DNA of 64,000 bases, taken from positions 62,001-126,000 of the forward strand of contig CACPOL010000002.1 in assembly GCA_902635545.1 (NCBI GenBank). The letters run 5' to 3'. The position numbers and the translations under genes are program-made. Below the pieces are notes generated by a model. That model was not told the origin of the DNA. It ran no database searches and saw only the letters and a list, made by a program, of their open reading frames with translations. How positions within the stretch are numbered: position 1 is the stretch's first letter; every line of letters starts with the position of its first letter. Shown here piece by piece: positions 53,914 to 64,000 of the stretch. The DNA comes from an uncultured Pelagibacteraceae bacterium (GTDB lineage Bacteria > Pseudomonadota > Alphaproteobacteria > Pelagibacterales > Pelagibacteraceae).

Positions 53914-55833
53914 ATGCCTATTATAAAATTAACAGATGGAAATACTTTAAATTTCTCTAAAAAAATTTCTGGATTGGAGGTTGCAGAAAAGATAAGCAAG
54001 TCCTTAGCTAAACAAGCCTTAATAATGAGTATTGATGGTGAGTTAAAGGATTTAAGTTTTATAATATCCAAAGATTGTTCAATAAAAATTTTTACCTCAA
54101 AAGATGCTGAGGGATTAGAAGTTATTAGGCATGATACTGCACATATTATGGCTATGGCGGTTCAAGAGTTGTATCCGGGAACACAGGTCACTATTGGACC
54201 AGTGATAGAGAATGGTTTTTATTACGATTTTGCAAGAAAGGAACCCTTCACAAGTGATGATCTAAAAAAAATTGAAAAAAGGATGTCGGAAATAGTTGAT
54301 AGAGATGTTAAAACAAGAAGAGAGGTATGGAAAAGAGAAAAAGCCATTAGTCATTTTAAAAAGATTGGTGAAAAATATAAAGCTGAAATAATTGAGAGTA
54401 TCCCAAAAAATGAAGAACTTTCTATTTATCATCATGGAGATACCTGGCATGATTTGTGTCGAGGCCCACATTTAGAGTCTTCAAGTAAAATTGGTAAAGC
54501 TTTTAAATTGACTAAAGTTGCCGGAGCTTATTGGAGGGGTGATTCAAATAATGAAATGCTTCAAAGAATTTATGGAACTAGTTGGCCGACACAAAAACAA
54601 TTAGATGAATATTTGAAAAGAATAGAAGAAGCAGAAAAAAGAGACCATAGAAAACTTGGTAAAGAAATGGATTTATTTCATTTCAGAGAAGAGAGTCCCG
54701 GATCAGTATTTTGGCACGAAAAAGGTTGGAACTTATTTCAAAAATTAATTTCTTACATGAGGGCAAAGCAGGACGAAGCAGGCTATAAAGAAATAAATAC
54801 CCCTGAAATATTAGATCGTTCATTATGGGAGAAATCTGGCCATTGGGAAAAATTTGGTGCAAACATGTACACTTCAACTACTCCTGACGATAAAGTGTTT
54901 GCAATTAAACCAATGAATTGTCCAGGGTGTGTCCAAGTTTTTAATCAAGGTCTTAAAAGTTACAGAGATTTACCATTAAAAATGTCTGAGTTCGGAAAAG
55001 TTCATAGATATGAACCCTCAGGAGCTCTTCATGGACTTTTAAGAGTAAGAGCATTTACACAAGATGATGCGCATATTTTTTGTACAGAGGAACAAATCAC
55101 TGAAGAATGTTTGAGTGTAACAAATTTGATTTTAAAAATTTATAGAGATTTAGGATTTGAAAATGTACTTTTAAAGTACTCTGATCGACCAGATCTAAGA
55201 GTTGGAGATGATAGTGTTTGGGATAAATCAGAAAAAGCTTTGTTGGAAGCAATAAAAGCTACTAAACTAGAATATTCAGTAAATAAAGGAGAAGGTGCAT
55301 TTTACGGTCCAAAGATTGAATTTGTTTTAAGAGATGCAATAGGAAGAGACTGGCAATGTGGAACGTTGCAAGTGGATTTAAATTTACCTGGACGTCTTGG
55401 CGCTTCATTTATAGACAAAGATGGATCAAAAAAAATTCCAGTAATGTTACATAGAGCTTTATTTGGATCTTTAGAAAGATTTATAGGTATTTTAATCGAA
55501 AACTATGCTGGCAAACTTCCTTTTTGGATTTCACCTTTACAAGCAGTCGTTATTCCTGTTTCAAGTGACTTTGATGACTATGCAAAAGAAGTAAACCAAA
55601 ACTTAAAGAAAAATGGTATATCGTCTCTTGTAGATTTAAAAAATCATAACTTAAATTACAAAATAAGGGAACATTCTTTATCAAAGATACCAATTCTACT
55701 CATATGTGGAAAAAAAGAAGTTGACACTAACACAGTAACTATTAGAAGATTGGACTCTAGTAAACAAGAAAATATGGATTTAAATTTATTCGTAAAAAAA
55801 CATTCTGCTTTAAATAAAGCATTTTATAATTAA
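53914..55833 (+). CDS. thrS: Threonine-tRNA ligase
   Basis: Class II aminoacyl-tRNA synthetase charging tRNA-Thr. The 639-aa protein has the TGS domain (about 1-62), the editing/SAD domain with HDTAHIMAMAV and the HGDTWHDLCRGPH zinc-type segment, the catalytic core with motif 2 (VHRYEPSGALHGLLRVRAF) and motif 3 (MLHRALFGSLERF), and a C-terminal anticodon-binding domain. Head of thrS-infC-rpmI-rplT-pheS-pheT. I see no leader domain for autoregulation because the GT4 gene ends directly before it. Confidence 0.97.
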   Translation: MPIIKLTDGNTLNFSKKISGLEVAEKISKSLAKQALIMSIDGELKDLSFIISKDCSIKIFTSKDAEGLEVIRHDTAHIMAMAVQELYPGTQVTIGPVIENGFYYDFARKEPFTSDDLKKIEKRMSEIVDRDVKTRREVWKREKAISHFKKIGEKYKAEIIESIPKNEELSIYHHGDTWHDLCRGPHLESSSKIGKAFKLTKVAGAYWRGDSNNEMLQRIYGTSWPTQKQLDEYLKRIEEAEKRDHRKLGKEMDLFHFREESPGSVFWHEKGWNLFQKLISYMRAKQDEAGYKEINTPEILDRSLWEKSGHWEKFGANMYTSTTPDDKVFAIKPMNCPGCVQVFNQGLKSYRDLPLKMSEFGKVHRYEPSGALHGLLRVRAFTQDDAHIFCTEEQITEECLSVTNLILKIYRDLGFENVLLKYSDRPDLRVGDDSVWDKSEKALLEAIKATKLEYSVNKGEGAFYGPKIEFVLRDAIGRDWQCGTLQVDLNLPGRLGASFIDKDGSKKIPVMLHRALFGSLERFIGILIENYAGKLPFWISPLQAVVIPVSSDFDDYAKEVNQNLKKNGISSLVDLKNHNLNYKIREHSLSKIPILLICGKKEVDTNTVTIRRLDSSKQENMDLNLFVKKHSALNKAFYN

Positions 55834-56379
55834 GTGGCAGATTTTAAACAAAATTACTTTCAAAGAAGATCAAAAGACAGAGGACCTAGATCCAACAATA
55901 GAATTTCCTCACCAGAAGTGCAAGTTATAGAAAATGATGGAAAAAATCTTGGTATAATAAATACTAACGAAGCAATCTCGTTAGCTAAGAGCAAAGGTTT
56001 AGATCTTATAGAAATTGCGCCAAATGCAAATCCACCTGTATGTAAAATTATGGATATGGGTAAATACAAATATGATGCTCAAAAAAAAGCAAATATAGCA
56101 AAAAAAAAACAAAAAATAGTTTCATTAAAAGAAATTAAAATGAGACCTGTTACAGAAACACACGATTACGAATTCAAGGTAAAGAATGCTAAAAAATTTA
56201 TTTTGAAAGGTGACAAGGTTAAATTTACTATAAGGTTTAAAGGAAGAGAATTGCAACATTCTCATTTAGGCAGTGAATTAATGAATAAGATTAAAGAAGA
56301 TATGAAAGATATTGGTAAGGTTGAATTAGATCCAAAATTTGATGGCAAGCAAATGATTATGGTTATTCAGCCTTTATAA
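55834..56379 (+). CDS. infC: Translation initiation factor IF-3
   Basis: Binds the 30S subunit and selects the start codon. The 181-aa protein starts near GPRSNNRISSPEVQVI, has the signature GLDLIEIAPNANPPVCKI, a basic central linker (KKKQKIVSLKEIK) and the C-terminal domain with HLGSELMNKIKEDM. The start codon is GTG, directly behind the thrS stop, rather than the rare AUU/AUC start used for IF-3 autoregulation in enteric bacteria. Confidence 0.96.
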   Translation: MADFKQNYFQRRSKDRGPRSNNRISSPEVQVIENDGKNLGIINTNEAISLAKSKGLDLIEIAPNANPPVCKIMDMGKYKYDAQKKANIAKKKQKIVSLKEIKMRPVTETHDYEFKVKNAKKFILKGDKVKFTIRFKGRELQHSHLGSELMNKIKEDMKDIGKVELDPKFDGKQMIMVIQPL

Positions 56380-56392
56380 GCTTTATTATTGG

Positions 56393-56421
56393 TTGTAAAA
56401 TATTTACAATGTTTGTATAAC
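56393..56421 (+). promoter_or_regulatory. rpmI: Candidate rpmI promoter
   Basis: TTGTAA (56393-56398), a 17-bp spacer and TATAAC (56416-56421) form a candidate promoter, with an expected start about five nucleotides before the rpmI ATG. The element TTGTATAACTCCG (56413-56425) matches the one before rpsT at 11 of 13 positions. Confidence 0.45.
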
Positions 56422-56432
56422 TCCGCAGAAAT

Positions 56433-56639
56433 ATGCCAAAATTAAAAACAAAAAGTTCAGCAAAAAAAAGATTTAAAATTACAGCTAAAGGCAAAGTAAT
56501 AATGGCTCAAGCTGGAAAACGTCATGGTATGATAAAGAGGTCAAATTCACAAATTAGGAAACTTAGAGGCACTACTGTAATGTCAAAGCAGGATGGCAAA
56601 ATTGTAAAATCATACATGCCATATAACTTAAGAGGATAA
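56433..56639 (+). CDS. rpmI: 50S ribosomal protein L35
   Basis: The 68-aa lysine/arginine-rich protein starts [20 protein letters not shown], the L35 signature, and ends in SYMPYNLRG. It lies one nucleotide before rplT in the conserved infC-rpmI-rplT order. The 53-nt infC-rpmI gap holds the candidate promoter. Confidence 0.97.
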   Translation: MPKLKTKSSAKKRFKITAKGKVIMAQAGKRHGMIKRSNSQIRKLRGTTVMSKQDGKIVKSYMPYNLRG

Positions 56640-56640
56640 A

Positions 56641-56997
56641 ATGGCTAGAGTTAAAAGAGGTGTAACAAGTCGAGCTAAACATAAAAAAGTTCTTAAAACT
56701 GTAAAAGGTCAATGGGGTAGAAGAAAAAGCACGATTAGAGTCGCTAAACAAGCGATGGAAAAAGCAATGCAATATGCATATAGAGATCGCAGAAATAAAA
56801 AGAGAGAATTCAAATCTTTGTGGATACAAAGGATAAACGCTGGTGTGAGAGCTGAGGGTTTAACTTATTCTAGGTTTATTAATGGTTTAAACAAATGTGG
56901 AATAAAGATTGATAGAAAAATTCTAGCTGAGATAGCGTACGATAGCCCAGAAGCCTTTAAAACTATCGTTCAAAAAGCACAATCTGCTTTAAATTAA
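56641..56997 (+). CDS. rplT: 50S ribosomal protein L20
   Basis: Early-assembly large-subunit protein. The 118-aa protein has the basic N-terminal tail ([19 protein letters not shown]) and the signature [20 protein letters not shown] followed by [11 protein letters not shown]. In E. coli L20 also represses rpmI-rplT; no comparable leader structure was recognised here. Confidence 0.98.
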   Translation: MARVKRGVTSRAKHKKVLKTVKGQWGRRKSTIRVAKQAMEKAMQYAYRDRRNKKREFKSLWIQRINAGVRAEGLTYSRFINGLNKCGIKIDRKILAEIAYDSPEAFKTIVQKAQSALN

Positions 56998-57040
56998 TCT
57001 TCACTATTGTTTTATTCTGCTGAAGAAATAATCTATAAAG

Positions 57041-58108
57041 ATGTCTGATCTTAAAAAAATAAAAGATAATTTTTTTTCAAAACTAAATCAAAATTTAGGT
57101 CTATCTGAAATTAATCAAATCAAATCTGATTTATTTGGAAAAAATGGATTAATTTCCTCTCAATTTAAAAAAATTGGATCGATTAATGAATCTGAAAGAA
57201 AAAAATTTGCTTCTGAATTAAATATTTTGAAAGATGAGCTCCAAGATTTAATAGACTCAAAAATTAACGATATTAAAAAAGATGAAATAAACAGAAAATT
57301 AGAAAAAGAAAAAATTGATGTCACTTTACCCGAAAGATCTTTTGTTAGAGGTAAAATCCATCCAGTTTCTCAAACAATTGATGAAATATCTGCAATCTTC
57401 TCAGAAATAGGTTTTAGTATTGAAGAGGGGCCCGATATTGAAAATGAATATAATAATTTTACAGCTTTAAATACGCCAGATAACCATCCCGCAAGAGATA
57501 TGCACGACACATTCTATTTAGATAAAAAGAAAGAAAAATTATTAAGAACTCATACATCTCCAGTTCAAATTAGAACAATGTTAAAAGATAATCCACCTTT
57601 TAAAATAATAGCACCTGGTAGAACCTATAGATCTGATAGTGACCAAACACATTCTCCAATGTTCCATCAAGTTGAAGGTCTTCATATAGATAAAAATATA
57701 AATATGGGGGATCTTAAGGGATGTTTAAATTATTTTATTAAAGAATTTTTTGAAGTTGAAAAAATAAAAATGAGATTTCGACCAAGCCATTTCCCTTTTA
57801 CAGAGCCTTCAGCTGAGGTTGACATTGGCTATGAAATTAAGGATGGAAAGATAGTTATTGGTGAAGGTGATAAATGGTTAGAAATTTTGGGATGTGGAAT
57901 GGTACATCCTAAAGTTTTAAAAAACGTAAACGTAGATCCTTTAAAGTATCAAGGCTATGCGTTTGGTATTGGGATTGATCGATTAGCAATGCTGAAATAT
58001 GGTATTAATGATCTTAGATCCTTTTTTGAATGTGACTATAGATGGTTAAGTCATTTTGGATTTGATCCGTTAGATGTACCAACAAATTACAGGGGATTAA
58101 GTAGATGA
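57041..58108 (+). CDS. pheS: Phenylalanine-tRNA ligase alpha subunit
   Basis: Catalytic subunit of the heterotetrameric PheRS. The 355-aa protein has an N-terminal coiled coil (about 1-85), motif 2 around [20 protein letters not shown] with EGLHIDKN, and motif 3 [14 protein letters not shown] near the C-terminus. The alanine/glycine-lined Phe pocket segment [17 protein letters not shown] is intact. It overlaps pheT by four nucleotides. Confidence 0.97.
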   Translation: MSDLKKIKDNFFSKLNQNLGLSEINQIKSDLFGKNGLISSQFKKIGSINESERKKFASELNILKDELQDLIDSKINDIKKDEINRKLEKEKIDVTLPERSFVRGKIHPVSQTIDEISAIFSEIGFSIEEGPDIENEYNNFTALNTPDNHPARDMHDTFYLDKKKEKLLRTHTSPVQIRTMLKDNPPFKIIAPGRTYRSDSDQTHSPMFHQVEGLHIDKNINMGDLKGCLNYFIKEFFEVEKIKMRFRPSHFPFTEPSAEVDIGYEIKDGKIVIGEGDKWLEILGCGMVHPKVLKNVNVDPLKYQGYAFGIGIDRLAMLKYGINDLRSFFECDYRWLSHFGFDPLDVPTNYRGLSR

Positions 58109-60519
58109 AAATTACTTTTGATTGGTTAAAAGAACATCTTCAAACAAAAAATTCAGAAAATCAGCTTTTAAATAAATTGACAGATATTGGTTTAGAAGTA
58201 GAAGGAGTGGAAAATACTTTTTCTAGTTTAGAAAAGTTTGTAGTAGCAAAAATTTTAAAAACCGAAAAACATCCAAATGCAGATAGATTAAAAGTTTGTG
58301 ATGTAGATATTGGTGAAAGAAAAATGGTAAAAGTTGTCTGTGGGGCTAAAAATGCAGCAGATGGACTTATAACAATCTATGCTCCCCCTGAATCAATAAT
58401 ACCTAAAAATAAGATTAAACTTTCCGTAACAGAGATAAGAGGAGTAACTTCCTATGGTATGCTTTGCTCTGAGTCTGAGCTTAATTTATCTGATGAAAGT
58501 GATGGAATATGTGAGCTTAATCAAAAACTTTTCAAAAATAAAATTGGAAAAAAATATTTTGATAAAAAAAATCGGTCTAATTTGATTGATTTATCAATTA
58601 CACCTAATAGACCAGATTGTTTAGGAGTAAGAGGTATTGCAAGAGATTTAGCTACTGCTGGATTTGGAAAACTTAAAATAAATAAAAATGATAAAATTAG
58701 CTCAAAAAGCAAACAAAAAATAAGTGTTAAAATTAGAAAAGAAAAAAATCAAGGTTGTTTGAGTTTTGGGAGCTGCTTAGTGACTAATGTTAAAAATATT
58801 GAGAGTCCTAAATGGTTGAAAGATAAACTAATTTCGGTTGGTCAAAAACCCATTTCAGCAATTGTAGACATAACAAATTATGTAATGCTAGATTTAAATA
58901 GACCTTTACATGCATACGATGCCGATAAAATCAAAAAAGGAATAGTTGTTAGAAATTCCAAAAAAGGTGAAAGTTTTAAAGCTTTAGATAATAAAGAATA
59001 TCATCTTCAAGAGGGTATGTGTGTTATTTCAGATGATGCAGGGGTACTTGGTTTAGGAGGTATTATTGGTGGCACAAGATCAGGAACAGAATTTGATACT
59101 AAGAATGTGTTAATCGAGTCTGCATACTTTGAACCCAGATCAATAAGAAGAACATCAAAAAAATTAAATATTGATACAGATGCGAAATTTAGATTTGAGA
59201 GAGGTATAGATCCATTATCGATTAAAGAAGGATTAATTAAAGCTGCAAGTTTGATTAAAAAAATTTGTGGTGGTGAAATTAGTAAAATAGACATACAAAA
59301 AATACACAATTATCAAGAAAAGATTATTAAATTTGAAATAAAATTATTTGAAAAAATTACAGGATTTAAAATTTCAATTAAAGAGATTTTAAAAATTTTG
59401 ATAGATTTAGGTTTTAAGACTAAGTTGAGTAAAAATTTTCTAAAATTATCAGTTCCATCTTGGAGGCCAGATATTGAACAACCTATTGACATAGTTGAGG
59501 AGTTGGTAAGGATCCATGGGTATGATAAGATAAAAAAAATTGATCCGGTAAAAAAAAGATCTAAACCAACTTTAAATAAAACGCAGAGATTATTTCACTT
59601 TTTACAAAGATCTATTGCTTCCAAAGGTTTTCAGGAGGCCATTACGTGGTCATTCACTAACTCCAAAATTAATAATTTGTTCAAATCAAGTATGAAAGAC
59701 ATTGAAATAGTTAATCCTATAAGCTCAGATTTAAATGTTTTAAGAAATTCAATCTTTTCAAATTTAATAATTTATTTAAATAAGAATCTAGACAGAGGTA
59801 TAAAAGATCTCTCTTTATTTGAAATTGGACCAGTATTTTATGGATCAAATCCAGGTGATCAAGAAACAGTAATTGGTGGCTTGCGTTCTGGAAAAGTCTC
59901 AAGATTGTCTTGGATAGATAAAGAGAGAGAAGTTGATATTTTTGATGTTAAAAAAGATGTTATACAGACTTTAGAAGAAATAGGATATTCTAAATCAAAA
60001 ATTTTTGTAGATACAAAAACACCTAATTATTATCACCCAGGCAAATCTGGTCGAATTTTTTTAAATAAAGAAAACAAGGAGAAGGTAGCAGCATATTTTG
60101 GTGAAATTCATCCAAATATTTTGAAGGAAATTGATATCAAAACTGAAGCCCTAGTAGGGTTTGAAATATTTTTAGAAAATTTAAAGAGACCAAAAAAATT
60201 ACTTAAAGATCAAAAAACTAAGTATCAGGTATCTGATTTTCAAAAATCAGAAAGAGATTTTGCATTTATAATTAATAAAAATTTTGAGTCTCAGCAATTA
60301 ATACAAATTATTTCTGAAATTGATAAAGATCTTATAAAAGATGTAAATATATTTGATACTTATGAGGGTGAAAACATTCCAATAGATAAAAAATCAATAG
60401 CATTAAACGTTACTATTCAATCAATGAATAAAACTTTAAATGATGAGGATTTAGAAAAAATAAATAAATTGATCATCAATACTGTTGAAACTAAGACTGG
60501 TGCAAAAATTAGATCTTAA
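58105..60519 (+). CDS. pheT: Phenylalanine-tRNA ligase beta subunit
   Basis: Structural and editing subunit of PheRS. The 804-aa protein shows, in order, an N-terminal tRNA-binding OB domain (about 40-150, [19 protein letters not shown]), B3/B4 editing domain ([14 protein letters not shown] region), B5 domain, catalytic-like core (VSRL and [14 protein letters not shown] blocks) and C-terminal anticodon-binding domain ([16 protein letters not shown]). Length is normal. It is five nucleotides before lepA. Confidence 0.97.
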   Translation: MKITFDWLKEHLQTKNSENQLLNKLTDIGLEVEGVENTFSSLEKFVVAKILKTEKHPNADRLKVCDVDIGERKMVKVVCGAKNAADGLITIYAPPESIIPKNKIKLSVTEIRGVTSYGMLCSESELNLSDESDGICELNQKLFKNKIGKKYFDKKNRSNLIDLSITPNRPDCLGVRGIARDLATAGFGKLKINKNDKISSKSKQKISVKIRKEKNQGCLSFGSCLVTNVKNIESPKWLKDKLISVGQKPISAIVDITNYVMLDLNRPLHAYDADKIKKGIVVRNSKKGESFKALDNKEYHLQEGMCVISDDAGVLGLGGIIGGTRSGTEFDTKNVLIESAYFEPRSIRRTSKKLNIDTDAKFRFERGIDPLSIKEGLIKAASLIKKICGGEISKIDIQKIHNYQEKIIKFEIKLFEKITGFKISIKEILKILIDLGFKTKLSKNFLKLSVPSWRPDIEQPIDIVEELVRIHGYDKIKKIDPVKKRSKPTLNKTQRLFHFLQRSIASKGFQEAITWSFTNSKINNLFKSSMKDIEIVNPISSDLNVLRNSIFSNLIIYLNKNLDRGIKDLSLFEIGPVFYGSNPGDQETVIGGLRSGKVSRLSWIDKEREVDIFDVKKDVIQTLEEIGYSKSKIFVDTKTPNYYHPGKSGRIFLNKENKEKVAAYFGEIHPNILKEIDIKTEALVGFEIFLENLKRPKKLLKDQKTKYQVSDFQKSERDFAFIINKNFESQQLIQIISEIDKDLIKDVNIFDTYEGENIPIDKKSIALNVTIQSMNKTLNDEDLEKINKLIINTVETKTGAKIRS

Positions 60520-60524
60520 GAATT

Positions 60525-62333
60525 ATGTCAACAATTGATAATATAAGAAATTTTTCAATAATAGCACATATCGATCATGGAAAATCCACTATCGCTGATA
60601 GAATAATTCATAAATGTGGCGGTCTTACAGAGAGAGAGATGAAAGCTCAAGTTTTAGACTCTATGGACATTGAGCGCGAAAGAGGAATAACAATTAAAGC
60701 TCAAACAGTAAAATTAACTTATAAATCAAAAAATGGAAAAGTTTATATATTAAATATAATTGATACTCCAGGGCACGTAGATTTTAGCTATGAGGTTAGC
60801 AGGTCATTATATGCTTGTGAAGGATCTATTTTAATTGTTGATAGTACTCAGGGAGTTGAAGCACAAACTCTTGCTAATGTTTATCAAGCTTTAGATATCA
60901 ATCATGAAATAATACCTGTATTAAATAAAATAGATTTACCAGCATCTGATATTGAAAAAACAAAAAACCAAATAGAGGATGTGATAGGTATTGAAACCAG
61001 TAATGCGGTTCCAACTTCTGGTAAAACTGGAGAGGGGATTGAGGAAATATTAGAAAAAATTATTAAGATATTACCTGGACCACAAGGAAATAAAAAAGAT
61101 GTTTTAAAATGTTTACTAGTTGATAGCTGGTATGACACTTATTTAGGTGTTGTTATTTTAGTAAGAGTTATTGATGGAAAAATTTATAAAAATATGAAAA
61201 TTAAAATGATGTCAACAAACCGTGATTATATTGTTGAAAAGGTTGGGGTTTTTACTCCTAAAGCGAAAGATGTGGAGGAGTTAGGTGCAGGTGAAATTGG
61301 ATTCATAACAACTGGAATAAAAGTTTTATCTGAGACTAAAGTTGGAGATACTATATGTGATGCCAATAAACCTTTAAAGGGCGCCTTACCTGGATTTAAG
61401 CCAAGCAAGCCTGTGGTTTTTTGTGGATTGTTTCCTGTTGATAGTTCTGAATATCAAAAATTAAAAGATGGTCTGGCTAAGTTGCAACTTAACGATGCAA
61501 GTTTTTCTTATGAAGCAGAGTCGTCATCAGCTTTAGGATTAGGATTTAGATGTGGTTTTTTGGGCTTATTACACTTAGAAATTATCACTGAAAGACTGGA
61601 GAGAGAATTCGATGTAAATTTATTAACTACAACACCAGGTGTTGTTTATAAAGTGCACTTAAATAATGGTAAACAAATTGATTTGCAGAATCCTTCAAGC
61701 CTACCCGAACCAAATTATATAAAGTTAATAGAAGAGCCTTGGATAAAGGCGACTATCATTACTCCTGATCAATATTTAGGTTCGATTATAAAGTTATGTC
61801 AGGATAAAAGAGGAGTCCAGACAAGTCTAAATTATTCTGGAAATCGAGCAGTTTTAAATTATGAAATTCCATTAAATGAAGTAGTTTTTGATTTTAATGA
61901 TAGATTAAAGTCTTTGACAAGTGGTTATGCAAGTTTTGATTACGAAATTTTAGGATATAGAGAAGGTGATCTTGTTAAATTGGGGATATTGGTAAATGGA
62001 GAACCTGTTGATGCTCTGGCAATGATGATTCATAGAGATTTTGCACAAAAAACTGGAAGAGAAGTTTGTGAAAAATTGAAGGATTTAATTCCAAGGCATA
62101 ATTTCATGATACCCGTGCAAGCTGCTATTGGCGGCAAGATTATCGCACGAGAAACCATAAAAGGTTTTAAGAAAGACGTTTTAACAAAGATTCACGGTGG
62201 TGGAGCGACTGATAGAAAAAGAAAATTATTAGAAAAACAAAAAAAAGGTAAAGCTAGATCAAAACAATTTGGTAAAGTGGAAATACCTCAAGAGGCATTT
62301 ATTGGTGTATTAAAAATAAATAAAGAAAGATAA
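60525..62333 (+). CDS. lepA: Elongation factor 4 (LepA)
   Basis: Ribosome-associated GTPase implicated in translation under stress and in 30S assembly. The 602-aa protein has G1 [10 protein letters not shown]2 region [11 protein letters not shown]3 DTPGHVDF and G4 NKIDLP, then EF-G-like domains and the LepA-specific C-terminal region with [20 protein letters not shown]. The glycosyltransferase gene follows with no spacer. Confidence 0.97.
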   Translation: MSTIDNIRNFSIIAHIDHGKSTIADRIIHKCGGLTEREMKAQVLDSMDIERERGITIKAQTVKLTYKSKNGKVYILNIIDTPGHVDFSYEVSRSLYACEGSILIVDSTQGVEAQTLANVYQALDINHEIIPVLNKIDLPASDIEKTKNQIEDVIGIETSNAVPTSGKTGEGIEEILEKIIKILPGPQGNKKDVLKCLLVDSWYDTYLGVVILVRVIDGKIYKNMKIKMMSTNRDYIVEKVGVFTPKAKDVEELGAGEIGFITTGIKVLSETKVGDTICDANKPLKGALPGFKPSKPVVFCGLFPVDSSEYQKLKDGLAKLQLNDASFSYEAESSSALGLGFRCGFLGLLHLEIITERLEREFDVNLLTTTPGVVYKVHLNNGKQIDLQNPSSLPEPNYIKLIEEPWIKATIITPDQYLGSIIKLCQDKRGVQTSLNYSGNRAVLNYEIPLNEVVFDFNDRLKSLTSGYASFDYEILGYREGDLVKLGILVNGEPVDALAMMIHRDFAQKTGREVCEKLKDLIPRHNFMIPVQAAIGGKIIARETIKGFKKDVLTKIHGGGATDRKRKLLEKQKKGKARSKQFGKVEIPQEAFIGVLKINKER

Positions 62334-63137
62334 ATGAGTAAAATAATTGATTGTATCACATTTTTTGACGAAAATTATATTTTTGATTTTAGGTATAATG
62401 TAATTAAAGATTTTGTAGATTATTTTGTAATCTGTGAGTCAAAATATGATCACAGGGGGAATTTAAAAGATATAAACTTTGATAAACAAAAAAAGTATGA
62501 TCAATCTAAAATAAAACATATAATTTTAAATGAACCATTTCCTAATAACACCAACCCTTGGCAAAACCAAGCTTTACAAAGAGATTATATTCTTGAAAAG
62601 TTATCTTTTGCAGATCCTGAAGATTATATTTTTTTTTCTGATCCAGATGAAATTCCAAACCCTAAGATATTAAAAAACTTTTACCTTAAGAAAAAATATG
62701 GAATATTTTTTCAAAAATTTTTTAATTATAAATTCAATTTGATTAATAATTATGAAACTCCATGGGAGGGTACAAGAGTTTGTAAAAAAAAATATTTAAA
62801 ATCTATTGATTTTATGAGACAAAAAGTAAAGTCTAAAAATATAAACTATAATTTTTTAAGATTTGATAAAGAAAAGAATATTGAGTTATTTCATAACGGT
62901 GGATGGCATTTCAATAACTTAATGTCAGCCGATAGAATATCAAAAAAATTGAAAACTTTTGCTCATGAAGAATATAGCAATGATAGGTTTTCTTCAGTAG
63001 ATGTAATAAAAAAAAAAATTATTGAAAAAAAGGATCTTTTTGAGAGAGGTGAAATTTATAATAAAGTTGAATTAGATGAAAGCTTCCCTGATTACTTGAT
63101 AAATAATCAGGAAAAATTTAAAGAATTTATAATTTAA
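62334..63137 (+). CDS. Glycosyltransferase family 17-like protein
   Basis: A 267-aa protein resembling GT17 (beta-1,4-N-acetylglucosaminyltransferase family). The N-terminus IIDCITFFDENYIFDFRYNV and the segment FVICESKYDHRG are typical, and FFSDPDEIPNP supplies a DxD-like metal site; HNGGWHFNNLMS is the late conserved block. No signal or membrane segment is obvious. It probably adds a sugar to an envelope glycan; donor and acceptor are unknown. It lies six nucleotides before tRNA-Ser and may share the lepA transcript. Confidence 0.85.
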   Translation: MSKIIDCITFFDENYIFDFRYNVIKDFVDYFVICESKYDHRGNLKDINFDKQKKYDQSKIKHIILNEPFPNNTNPWQNQALQRDYILEKLSFADPEDYIFFSDPDEIPNPKILKNFYLKKKYGIFFQKFFNYKFNLINNYETPWEGTRVCKKKYLKSIDFMRQKVKSKNINYNFLRFDKEKNIELFHNGGWHFNNLMSADRISKKLKTFAHEEYSNDRFSSVDVIKKKIIEKKDLFERGEIYNKVELDESFPDYLINNQEKFKEFII

Positions 63138-63143
63138 CGACTT

Positions 63144-63233
63144 GGAGAGATGGCCGAGTGGTTTAAGGCGCACGCTTGGAAAGCGTGTTAAGGGGTAACT
63201 CTTTCGTGGGTTCGAATCCCACTCTCTCCGCCA
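63144..63233 (+). tRNA. tRNA-Ser(GGA)
   Basis: Acceptor GGAGAGA pairs with TCTCTCC; anticodon stem CACGC/GCGTG with loop TTGGAAA gives anticodon GGA. The long variable arm (about 18 nt) and D-arm GGCCGAGTGGTTTAAGGC are class II serine features; discriminator G and encoded CCA close the gene. Confidence 0.97.
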
Positions 63234-63288
63234 CTCATAAATCTTTTACTTAATAAAAAAAAAAGTTAAAGTAATTCAACTTTGCATA

Positions 63289-64000
63289 ATGAAAAAATTT
63301 TTTTTTTATATTTTAATATTAACTAGTTTAGTTATTTTTATATTATTATTAGATTTTTTAAGTAGTAATTTTTTATTAAATAAAAAAAATTGTTTTTTAT
63401 TTGAAAAATATTTTTATAGTCTTGAAAAAAACTGCTCAGGAACTTACAGATTTAAGTCTAGTTTTCCCTCTAATCGTATTTTTACAGATGAAAAAGGATT
63501 AAGAGTACGTAAAAATTATAAAAAATTAAACATTGAAACTAATAAAGATATATTTGTATTTGGTGATAGTTTTACTTTTGGTGTAGGATTAGATTACAAG
63601 GATACTTATATTGGCCTTCTGGAAGAAAATTTTAAAGAATATAATTTTTTAAATTTTGCAGTCCCATCTTATAGTCCAAGCGTTTATTTACATAAATTGA
63701 ATGAAATGATTAATAATGGGATTAATCCAGAAAAAATTTTAGTTTTTTTAGATTTGTCAGATGTTTTTGATGAAGCAACAAGATGGAAGTTTGATAGTAG
63801 AGTAATGGAGGCAAAACTTTTAAATGATGATATTTATAAAAAAAATCAAAAAGTTGATTTTAAAGAAAAAAATTTTAAAATTTTGAAGCAGTTTTCCTCT
63901 ATTATAAATACAGAGCTTAGATATATTAGAAATAAGCAAAAAATTAAAAAAAGGATTAAAACTTCAGTTCAGGGAAATTTTACTTATAAAAATTTAGACA
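63289..64000 (+). CDS. Membrane-anchored SGNH/GDSL hydrolase-like protein (partial)
   Basis: The frame opens at ATG 63289 and is still open at the window edge, giving 237 residues so far. Residues 4-24 form an N-terminal membrane helix, then a short Cys-containing segment, and at 89-99 FVFGDSFTFGV contains the SGNH block I serine S94. A later PSYSPSVYLHK and FLDLSDVFDEATRW fit the SGNH core of O-acetyltransferase-type (AlgX-like) proteins. A role in polysaccharide acylation is inference from family and from the neighbouring glycosyltransferase. The C-terminus is missing. Confidence 0.7.
   Translation, partial: MKKFFFYILILTSLVIFILLLDFLSSNFLLNKKNCFLFEKYFYSLEKNCSGTYRFKSSFPSNRIFTDEKGLRVRKNYKKLNIETNKDIFVFGDSFTFGVGLDYKDTYIGLLEENFKEYNFLNFAVPSYSPSVYLHKLNEMINNGINPEKILVFLDLSDVFDEATRWKFDSRVMEAKLLNDDIYKKNQKVDFKEKNFKILKQFSSIINTELRYIRNKQKIKKRIKTSVQGNFTYKNLD

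Noticed and set aside
1..64000. CRISPR arrays, insertion sequences, prophage, rRNA, glycine riboswitch
   Set aside because: No regularly spaced repeats, transposase, integrase or phage genes, no rRNA sequence and no riboswitch fold was recognised on reading either strand.

Overview
The window is a gene-dense, very AT-rich (by eye about 30% G+C) bacterial chromosome segment. Gene order and content point to a streamlined marine alphaproteobacterium of the SAR11 clade (Pelagibacterales). The pointers are rpsO-pnp, Irr beside fabA-fabB-fabI, mutM-rpsT-dnaA-dnaN, helicase-fdxA-carD, DUF3394-type TRAP permease with TAXI receptor, COQ7-type ubiquinone hydroxylase, HIG1 protein and GltD/GltB. Many genes abut with zero spacing or overlap by 1-11 nt. 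I see no insertion sequence, prophage, CRISPR array or rRNA. The assignment is inference from content; no search was run.

Layout. 0-3.4 kb: rpsO, pnp, a 47-aa membrane peptide gene, alternative oxidase. 3.4-9.9 kb: the fatty-acid operon fabA-fabB-fabI (minus strand) divergent from irr, then katG, a 2OG-oxygenase-like gene, a DUF2061 membrane protein and an 8-cysteine mini-protein. Sites resembling Irr (ICE) and Fur boxes precede irr/fabA, katG and the mini-protein, so this looks like an iron/peroxide module. 9.9-15.1 kb: minus-strand operon ubiE-ubiB-coaBC-dut-ThiF/MoeB-SH3. 15.1-19.1 kb: mutM, rpsT, dnaA, dnaN. 19.1-22.5 kb: plsC and argH-lptM-lysA. 22.5-26.2 kb: TlpA-like thioredoxin, HIG1, esterase, HNH, coq7, dsbB, YqaA/DedA. 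26.2-32.4 kb: tRNA-Leu, acyl-CoA ligase, a 26-aa polylysine/arginine protein sharing a terminator with a lysine-tailed CarD, then fdxA, a TerB-like gene and a Suv3-like helicase.

32.6-39.2 kb: aminotransferase, TAXI-TRAP transporter with an internal terminator, thioesterase, tRNA-Arg, thiolase. 39.3-44.3 kb: a pyruvate dehydrogenase pair in which the lipoyl domain is on E1 (AceE) and is absent from E2; then an EamA transporter. 44.2-52.7 kb: uppP, gltD-gltB, an SDR protein, an alpha/beta hydrolase. 52.8-63.1 kb: a GT4 glycosyltransferase leading into thrS-infC-rpmI-rplT-pheS-pheT-lepA, then a GT17 glycosyltransferase. 63.1-64 kb: tRNA-Ser and a membrane-anchored SGNH protein cut by the window edge, perhaps the start of a surface-polysaccharide region.

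The observations most worth checking are the relocated lipoyl domain of pyruvate dehydrogenase, the paired Irr-box-like palindromes at irr/fabA and katG, the double Fur-like operator before the cysteine mini-protein, the convergent pair of histone-tail-like genes with a 21-bp palindrome carrying two GANTC sites, and a shared 13-nt promoter element before rpsT and rpmI.
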